This document shows, piece after piece, positions 1 to 9,000 of a stretch of 64,000 nucleotides of DNA. Numbering within the stretch: position 1 is the stretch's first letter; each line of letters begins with the position of its first letter. The stretch is from assembly GCF_000282195.1 (NCBI RefSeq), contig NZ_AKJT01000001.1, positions 95,229-159,228 on the forward strand, given 5' to 3'. The translations under genes were made by a program, and so were the position numbers. The notes under the pieces are model-generated. The model was given only the letters and a program-made list of their open reading frames with translations. It was not told the DNA's origin and made no database searches. This DNA comes from Pseudomonas sp. GM18. Its GTDB lineage: Bacteria > Pseudomonadota > Gammaproteobacteria > Pseudomonadales > Pseudomonadaceae.

Positions 1-3000
1 TTTGGGCTTGCCGGTGGAACCGGAGGTGTAGATCACATAAGCGAGGTTATCCGGCGTGACCCGAGTGACCGGGGCGCTGCGCGGATAGTCCGCCAGTTGC
101 GCCTCGATCCGCTCCATCAGCAGCACTTGGGTGTGCGCCGCCACGTTCAATGTTGCCGCAACAGCCTGCTCGGTCAGCAGCACCAAAGCGCGGCTGTCTT
201 CGAGCATGTAGGCCACGCGGTCGGCCGGGTAATCCGGGTCCAGCGGCACATAGGCGCCGCCAGCCTTGAGCACCGCGAGCAGCGCTACCAGCAGGCTGTC
301 GGAACGCTGCATCGCCACGCCGACCCGAACTTCCGGGCCCACGCCCAGTTCGATCAGCTTGTGGGCGAGTTGGTTGGCGCGGCTGTCGAGCTCGGCGTAA
401 GTCAGTTGTCTGGCCGCGAAGGTCACCGCCGGCGCATCCGGTTGGGCGGCGACCTGGCGGTCGATCAACTGGTGAATGCACAGCTCCTGGGCGAAACCTT
501 CATCGCTACGGTTCCAGTCCAGCAACACTTGCTGCTGCTCGGTTTCATCCAGCAGTACCAACTCGCCGAGGCGGCGTTCACCGGCGTCGATCATTTGGCT
601 CAACAGGTGCTGCAAATGAGCCGCCAGTCGGGTCACTGTCGCCGACGCAAAACTGCCGCGTTGATAGCTGAAGTGCATCGACAGTTGCGTGTCGAGACTC
701 ACCAGCAAGGTCAGCGGATAGTTGGTTTGCTCGACACTTGCCACCGGACCAAAGCGCAGCCCTTGCGGGGCGCCCTGCTCCAGGGCCTGGGCAATCGGGT
801 AGTTCTCGAACACCAGAATGTTGTCGAACAGCGCTTCACCGCCCTGCCCGGCCCAGCGTTGAATATCGAACAGCGCGGTGTGTTCGAACTCGCGCAACGC
901 CAGGTTTTGCCCTTGCACCGCTTGCAGCCAATCAGTGAGCGATTGCTCGGCCCGAGGACTGGCGATCACCGGCAAGGTGTTGATGAACAGCCCGATCTGT
1001 TGCTCGACACCCGACAAGTCCGCCGGACGACCGGCGACCGTCGCGCCGAAGGCCACGGTGGTTTTCCCGGTGTAGCGTTGCAGCAACAGCAACCAGGCCG
1101 CCTGCACCAGCGTGTTGACGGTGACTTTCGCGGCCCGGGCAAACTCGCCCAGACGCAGGGTCAGATCAGTATCCAGCACCTGGAAGTGATCGCCATAACC
1201 TTGGCTGTCGATAGACGCTTGCGGCTTCGCGACGGTCTGGGCCAGGCGCGTCGGCTCGTCCAGCGCGTGTAGCGTCGGGGTCCAGAACGCTTCGCTGGCG
1301 GCCGAGTCCTGGCGTTGCAGCCAGGCGATGTAATCGCGGTAACGTCCGCTGTGAGCGGCGTTGAACTGGCCGCTGTAACGCTGTAGCACTTCGCCGAGCA
1401 ACTGCGAGTTGCTCCAGCCGTCCATCAGGATGTGATGGTTGGTGTAGATCAGGTGATGACGGTGGTCGTCGATGCGCGCAATCACCAGCCGCAACAAGGT
1501 CGGCGCGCTCAAGTTGAGGGCTTGGCGTTCCGCGTCGGCAAGCGACTGCAAGGCCTGATCGCGCTGCGGATGGGCGCGTAAATCATGCAGGCTGTAAGGC
1601 ATCTGCGCGTGTTTGCTGACCACCTGCACCGGGTTTTCCAGTTCGCCCTGCCAGACAAAGCGCGTGCGCAGAATGTCATGGGCCTCCACCGCCGCTTGCC
1701 AGGCCTGATGGAAACGCTCGGGGTCGAGTCCGTCGACGTCCAGGCGAATCTGGTTGATGTAATCGCCGGTGGTTTCTTCGTACACGGCATGGAACAACAT
1801 GCCCTGCTGCATCGGCGACAGCGGATACAGGTCTTCGATCGACTGCGGCGCCAGCGGCAAGCCGTCCAGTTGTGCCTGGCTCAAGCGCGCCAGCGGGAAG
1901 TCCGACGGAGTAACGCCGTGCTGCCCGGCCTGACAGCAATGGGCGATCAACGCTTGCAGTTCCAGTGCGTAATCGTCGGCCAGCGCTTGAATGGTCGCCT
2001 CATTGAAGCGTTCGCGACTGAAGGTCCAGCCCAGGTTCAGTTCGCCGCCATACACCTGGCCATTGAGGGCCAACTGGTTGGCCAATGGCGCACGGGCGTC
2101 CAGTTCATCACCGGCCGGGTCACTGCACGGTACGAACAAGGCGCCGTCGGCTTCGGTGAAGCTGCCGTCGAACTGGCCCAGGTAGTTGAAGGTCAGGCAC
2201 GGCACCGGCAATTGGCTGAGGATTTGACGTGCAACGTCGTCCCCCAGATGGGCCAGGGCACCAAAACCGAGGCCCTTGTTCGGGATCGCGCGCAGCTGTT
2301 CCTTGATCTGTTTCAGCGAGCCGCCAAGGTCCGCAACCGGCGTCAATTTTGCCGGGTACAGGCTGGTGAACCAGCCGACGGTGCGGGTCAGGTCAACGCC
2401 GTCGAACAGCTCTTCCCGACCATGGCCTTCGAGCTGGATCAACGCGCTGTCGGTCCCGGTCCAGCGCACCATGACGCGGGCCAGAGCGGTCAGCAGCAGG
2501 TCGTTGACCTGAGTGCGATACGCCGCCGGAGCGTCTTGCAGCAGTTGCCGGGTCAGTTCCTTGTTCAGTTGCGTGCGCACCGTCAGTGCATGCTTGTTCT
2601 GTTGCCCGCCCTCGGGGTTATCCGCCGGCAACGCCACGTCGGCGCCGTGCAACTGCTGTTGCCACCAGCTCAGTTCGCTGCGCAATTCAGCACTGCGGGC
2701 GTAGGTTTGCAGGTGCTCGGCCCAGACCTTGGCCGCACTGGTTTTGGCCGGCAATTGCAGGGTCTCGCCGCTCAACAGCTGACGGTAAGCGGTCTGCAGA
2801 TCGTCAAACAGAATCCGCCACGACACGCCGTCCACCACCAGATGGTGGATTACCAGCAACAGTCGCTGAGTGCCGTCATCAAGGTTCGCCAACACCGCGC
2901 GCAGCAGCGGCCCGTGTTGCAGGTTCAGGCTGCGTTGCGCTTCGTTGGCCACAGCTTCCAGTGCCGTGGCGTCGGCGACGTCGACCGCCCAGACCAACGC

Positions 3001-6000
3001 CTCGGTCTGGCTGCCCGGCGCGCGGTATTGCGCCTGCCAGACCTCAGCCTGTTCGACAAAACTCAAGCGCAAGCCATCGTGGTGCACAACCAGCGCGCCC
3101 AACGCCTGCTCAAGCACATTGGCATTCAGTTTTTGCGTCGGCTTGAGCATCACTGCCTGGTTCCAGTGCTGACGCTCGGGGATGGTCTGCTCGAAGAACA
3201 GCTGTTGCACCGGCAACAACGCCAGTTCGCCGGTCACCGGCCCTTGATCGATGACCTGAGCCGGCTCACCCAACCGCGCCACCGTGGCCAGTGCCTGGAT
3301 GGTCTGGTGCTGGAACAGGTCTTTGGGGGTGAAGCGGATCCCGGCCTGACGAGCGCGGCTGACCACTTGAATCGAGATGATCGAATCGCCGCCCAGTTCG
3401 AAGAAGTTGTCGCTCAAACCAACCTGATCGAGTTTCAGCACGTCCTGCCAGATCGTCGCCAGTTGCTGCTCCAGAGCACTTTGCGGCGCCACATAAGCTT
3501 GCTGCAATTGGCTGACGTCTGGCTTGGGCAGGTTCTTGCGGTCGAGTTTGCCGTTGGGAGTCAGCGGCAGGCGCTCAAGCAGCAGCAAATACGCCGGGAC
3601 CATGTGCGCCGGCAGCGCGACTTTGAGTTGCTCGCGCAGGCTGTCGGCGAAATCAGCCTGTTCGGCATTGAGCGCATCAGCGACCACATAAGCCACCAGG
3701 CGCTTGCCGCTGCCGGCGGTGCCTTCCTGGGCGACCACCACCGCTTCGCGCACACCTTCAAGGGCTTGCAGGCGCGCTTCGATTTCCCCCAGTTCGATGC
3801 GGAAACCGCGAATTTTCACCTGATTGTCGATGCGATCCAGGTAATCGAACGTGCCATCGGCCCGCTGACGCACCAGGTCGCCAGTGCGGTACAGCAAGCC
3901 ACCGACCGCACTGAACGGATCGGCGACAAACCGCTCTGCCGTCAGCCCGGGACGGTTCAGATAACCCCGGGCCAGACCGGTGCCACCCAGGTACAGCTCA
4001 CCGGCCATGCCTTGGGGCAGCAGGTTCAGGTCGGCGTCCAGCACGTAAGCGCTGCGGTCACCGATGCGACTGCCGATTGGCGCATAGGCCGCGCCGCACG
4101 GCACGTCGCGCCCGGCCTTCCAGATCAGCGGCGTGACCACGGTTTCGGTCGGGCCGTAGCCGTTGATGATGTAGTCCGGATCGAGCGCACGCTTGACCCG
4201 CTCGAAACTGGCGTTGGGCACGGCATCGCCGCCGAAGCAGTAGATCCGCACCTTCGGTGGGTTACCTTCACGTTCGGCGTGTTCGGCCAGTTGTTGCAGG
4301 TAGACCGGCGGGAACGCCACCACCGTCACGCCGTGCTCACGCATGGCGTTGTAGGTCTGTTCCGGCGTCCACAGGCTGTCGTCGCGAATCAGCAGCGAAG
4401 CGCCGTGGGTCAGGCTGGTCAGCCAACGCTCATGGGCGCCGTCGAAGGCGAAGGACATGAAGTGGAATTCGCAATCACTGTCACGCATTTCATAGCGCTG
4501 GCCGATGGCCTGGCAATGCATCGCCAGCGGGCCATGGGCGACGCTTACGCCTTTGGGGTTACCGGTGGAGCCGGAGGTGTAAATGACGTAAGCGAGGTTC
4601 TGCGGATCGAGCTGCACCTTGGGCGCCGTGAGGGCTTGGCTGCGCAGATCGAGACGGTCGAGTTCCAGCACCGGGACCGAATCATCCACCGGCAACTGCG
4701 CAGAAACCGACGAATCGGTGAGCAACAACGCCAGCCCCGAATCCTCGATCAGATAGGCCAGGCGTTCGCGCGGGTAGCTGGTATCCAGCGGCACGTAGGC
4801 ACCGCCGGCCTTGAGCACCGCCAGCAGCGCGACGATCACCCCTTCGCTACGCGGCAAGGCCACGCCAACCCGGCTTTCCGGGCCGACACCCCGCGCGATC
4901 AAAGCGTGGGCCAACTGATTGGCGCGTTGGTCGATGTCGCCATAGCTGAAACGCTGGCCGGCGAAGATCACCGCCGTGCGTTCCGGGCGCTGGGCGGCGA
5001 GTTCGGCGATGCGCTGGTGCACGGCGACATTCACCGGGTACGGCTGCGGCTGGTTATTGGCCTGTTGCTGCGCCAGCTCGGCAGCGCTGGCCAGGGCGAT
5101 TTCACCGAGGTTGCGCTCGGCCGACTCGGCGAACTGCTCCAACAGTTGCAGCAGGTGCGCACTGATGCGCTCGATCGCGGGCGTTGCGAAATGCGCCCGG
5201 TCGAAGCTGTAATGCAGCGCCAGGGTCTGGCCCAGCGTCACGGCGACGCTCAACGGATAATGGGTTTGCTCAAGGTTGGCGACGTCGCCAAACACCACGC
5301 CTTGCTCCGCGCCCTGTTGCAGCGCTTGGGCAATCGGGTAGTTCTCGAACACCAGAATGTTGTCGAACAGCGCTTCGCCGCCCTGCCCGGCCCAGCGTTG
5401 AATGTCCGCCAGCGGCGTGTGTTCGAACTCGCGCAGGCTGAGGTTTTGCGCCTGCACCGCTTGCAACCAGTGGCCGACGCTCTGGTCCGGACGCGGTGCG
5501 CCGATCACCGGCAAGGTATTGATGAACAAGCCGACAGCTTGCTCGATGCCGGGCAAGTCTGCCGGGCGCCCGGCCACCGTGGCGCCGAAGGCCACGGTTT
5601 CGTGGCCGGTGTAGCGTTGCAGCAACAACAGCCACGCGGCTTGCACCAGGGTGTTGAGGGTGACTTTCTGTTGCCGGGCAAAGGCTTCAAGGCCTTGGGT
5701 GCGACTGACGTCCAGGGTCTGGAAGTGATCGCCATGCCCGCTCTGGTTTTCGTTGCCGGACACCACCCGCGCCAGTCGGGTCGGCTCTTGCAAGGAGGCC
5801 AACGGCTCGCGCCAGAAATCCTGGCTCGATTGCGCGTCCTGACACTGCAACCAACCGATGTAATCGCGATAGCGTCCACCGGAGGACACCGGCGCGCGAC
5901 CGCTGTAACGCTGCAAGACTTCGCCGAGCAACTGCGAGTTGCTCCAGCCATCCATCAGAATGTGGTGATGGGTGTAAATCAGCTGCCAGCTATCGGCTGC

Positions 6001-9000
6001 GGTGTGCACCAGCACCAGTCGCAGCAACGGCGCCTGGCTCAGGTCAAATCCTTGTTGGCGTTCGGCATCGGCCAGTTCATTCAGGGCCTGAAGCTGATCG
6101 TCACGCTCACGCCAGTCGAGCACGGTGAACGGCAACTGCACCTGTTTGTGGACGATCTGCACCGGTTGCTCCAGTTCGCCCTGCCAGACAAAACCAGTAC
6201 GCAAGATATCCTGAGCATCGACCGTGGCCTGCCAGGCGGCGCGGAAACGCTCGGGCTCGATGCCTTGCACATCCATCCGCAACTGATTGATGTACTCGCC
6301 CGCCGCCTGCTCGTACAGGGTGTGGAACAACAGCCCCTGCTGCATCGGCGACAGCGGATAGAGGTCGTCGAGTTGGCCAACAGCCACCGGCAGTACATCA
6401 AGTTGCGCCTGGGTGATGCGCGCCAGCGGGAAGTCCGACGGCGTGGCTTGTGGAGCTTCGAGGGTGCAGCAATGCTCGATCAACCCGTTGAGTTCGACAG
6501 CGTATTGATCAACCAGCTGCTGGATGGTCGCGGTGTCGAACATCTCGCGGCTGAAGCCCCAGCTCATCGACAGCTCGCCGCCGTACACCTGGCCTTCGAC
6601 CGTCAGCCAGTTGGCCAATGGTGCCGACGGATCCTGGGCCACGCCACTGCCTTCGCTGGACGGCACAAACAACGCCGCTTCGTCGAACTGGCGGTCGAAC
6701 TGCCCCAGGTAGTTGAAGGTGATGCGCGGTTGCGGCAAGGCCGCCAGAGCGGCGCCAACCTGCGGATCGGCCAGGTAGCGCAGCACGCCGTAGCCCAGAC
6801 CTTTGTCCGGCACCGCGCGCAGTTGCTCCTTGACTGTTTTGATCGATGCGCCGAGATCGCCGGCCGGGCTCAGGTTGACCGGGAACAGACTGGTGAACCA
6901 GCCGACGGTGCGGGTCAAATCGATGTCGTCGAACAGGTCTTCGCGACCATGGCCTTCGAGCTGGATCAGCGTGCTGCCCTGCCCGGTCCAGCGGCACACG
7001 GCCCGCGCCAGCGCGGTCAGCAACAGATCATTGACCTGAGTGCGATAAGCCGCCGGTGCCTGTTGCAGCAGTTTGCGGGTTTGTTCGGCGTCGAAGGTCA
7101 GTTCGACTTTCTGCTCGAAACGGTTTTGCAGTGCGCCGTCAGGGCGGTCGCACGGCAAGTCGTTGTGCGCTGCATCGCGCAGTTGCGCCTGCCAATAATC
7201 GACACTGTTGTGGAACGTTGGCAGGTGGCTTTGCAGACGCGCCACCCAGCGCTGGTATGAACTGGTTTTCGCCGCCGTCGTCAGCGTCGAGCCATCGCGT
7301 GCCTGGCGATAGAACTGCTGCAGATCTTCCAGCAATACCCGCCACGACACACCGTCCACCGCCAAGTGGTGAATCACCAGCAACAGCCGCTGAGTGCCAT
7401 CGGCCATCTGCACCGACAACGCTCGCAGCAACGGGCCGTTGCTCAGATCAAGACTGCGCTGGGCTTCGTCGCACAGCGCATTCAGTTCTTCGAGCGATTG
7501 CGCCGAGCGTTGCCACAACACCGACTCACCGGACACTGCGCCATAGGCCTGCTGCCAACCGGCGTCGGTCTTTTCATAACGCAGACGCAAACCGTCGTGA
7601 TGCCTGAGCAACTGTGCCAACGCTTGATCCAGCGCCTCGGCATCCAGCGCTTCGCGCGGGACCAGCAGCAGCGACTGGTTCCAGTGATGACGCTCAGGGA
7701 TGGTTTGCTCGAAGAACCAGTGCTGCACCGGCGTCAGGGCCACAGCGCCAACAGCCGGACCTTGATCGATCAGGTTCTGTTCACCGCTGCGGGCCACTTG
7801 CGCCAGGCTGCGGATGGTCTGGTACTGGAACAGGTCTTTGGGGCTCAACACGATGCCCGCCTGACGCGCGCGGCTGACCACTTGCATCGACACAATGGAG
7901 TCGCCGCCCAGCTCGAAGAAGTTGTCTTCCAGGCCGACGTTGTCGATGGCCAGGATGTCCTGCCAGATCGCTGCCAGAGACTTTTCCAGGGCCGTGCGTG
8001 GCGCCACGTGTTCACGTTGCTGCCGGGTGCCGTCGACCGCAGGCAAAGCCTTGCGGTCGAGCTTGCCGTTGGGGGTCAACGGCAATTGTTCGAGGAACAG
8101 CAGATACGCCGGGGCCATGTAGTCCGGCAAATGTTGGCGCAGCGCGGCTTTCAGGGTTTCGCGCAGGTTCGCTTGAGCATCGGCATTGTCCGCCAACACC
8201 GCGGCATCGGTCGGCACGATGTAGGCGACCAGTTGCTGACCGCTGGCGCCGTCTTGGGCCAACACCGCCAGTTCGCGTACCGCGTCCTGCTGCAACAGCC
8301 GCGCTTCGATTTCACCCAGCTCGATGCGGAAACCACGAACCTTGACCTGATGATCGATGCGACCGACGTATTGCAGCGCGCCGTCGACCTGATAGCGGGT
8401 CAGGTCACCGGTGCGATACAGACGCTCGCCGTTGCTGGCAAACGGGTTCGGCACGTACTTCTCGGCAGTCATGCCCGGCCGCGCCAGGTAACCCCGGGTG
8501 ATGCCCGCGCCAGCCAGGTACAACTCGGCCGATACGCCCTGCGGTACCGGTTGCAGATCGGCGTCGAGCAAATAGCTGGCGGTGTGTTTGAGCGGTCGAC
8601 CAATGTTGGCGCTGCCGCCGGACTGGCGGCGAGTCCAGGTGGAATAGGTGGTGTCTTCCGATGGACCGTAGAGGTCGTAGACATGCTCGATGGTCGGCTG
8701 CTGATACAGCGCCTCCACCAGGCTCTGCTTCAGCGGCTCACCGGCCAGATTGATGATGCGCACGCTCGGCGGGATCTGCCCGTCGCGCTGCAATGCATTG
8801 ATCGCCGAGGGCACGGTGTTGATCAGGCGCACCTGATCGCGGGCCGGTAGTTGCGGCAGCTCCAGGGCGTTACGGGCGATGATCACCGAACCACCGTTGG
8901 CCAGGGTGACAAACAGTTCCCATACCGACAGGTCGAAACACACCGAAGTCGAAGCCAGCACCCCCTGAATGTCGTCGCGGCTGTACACCGTTTGCGACCA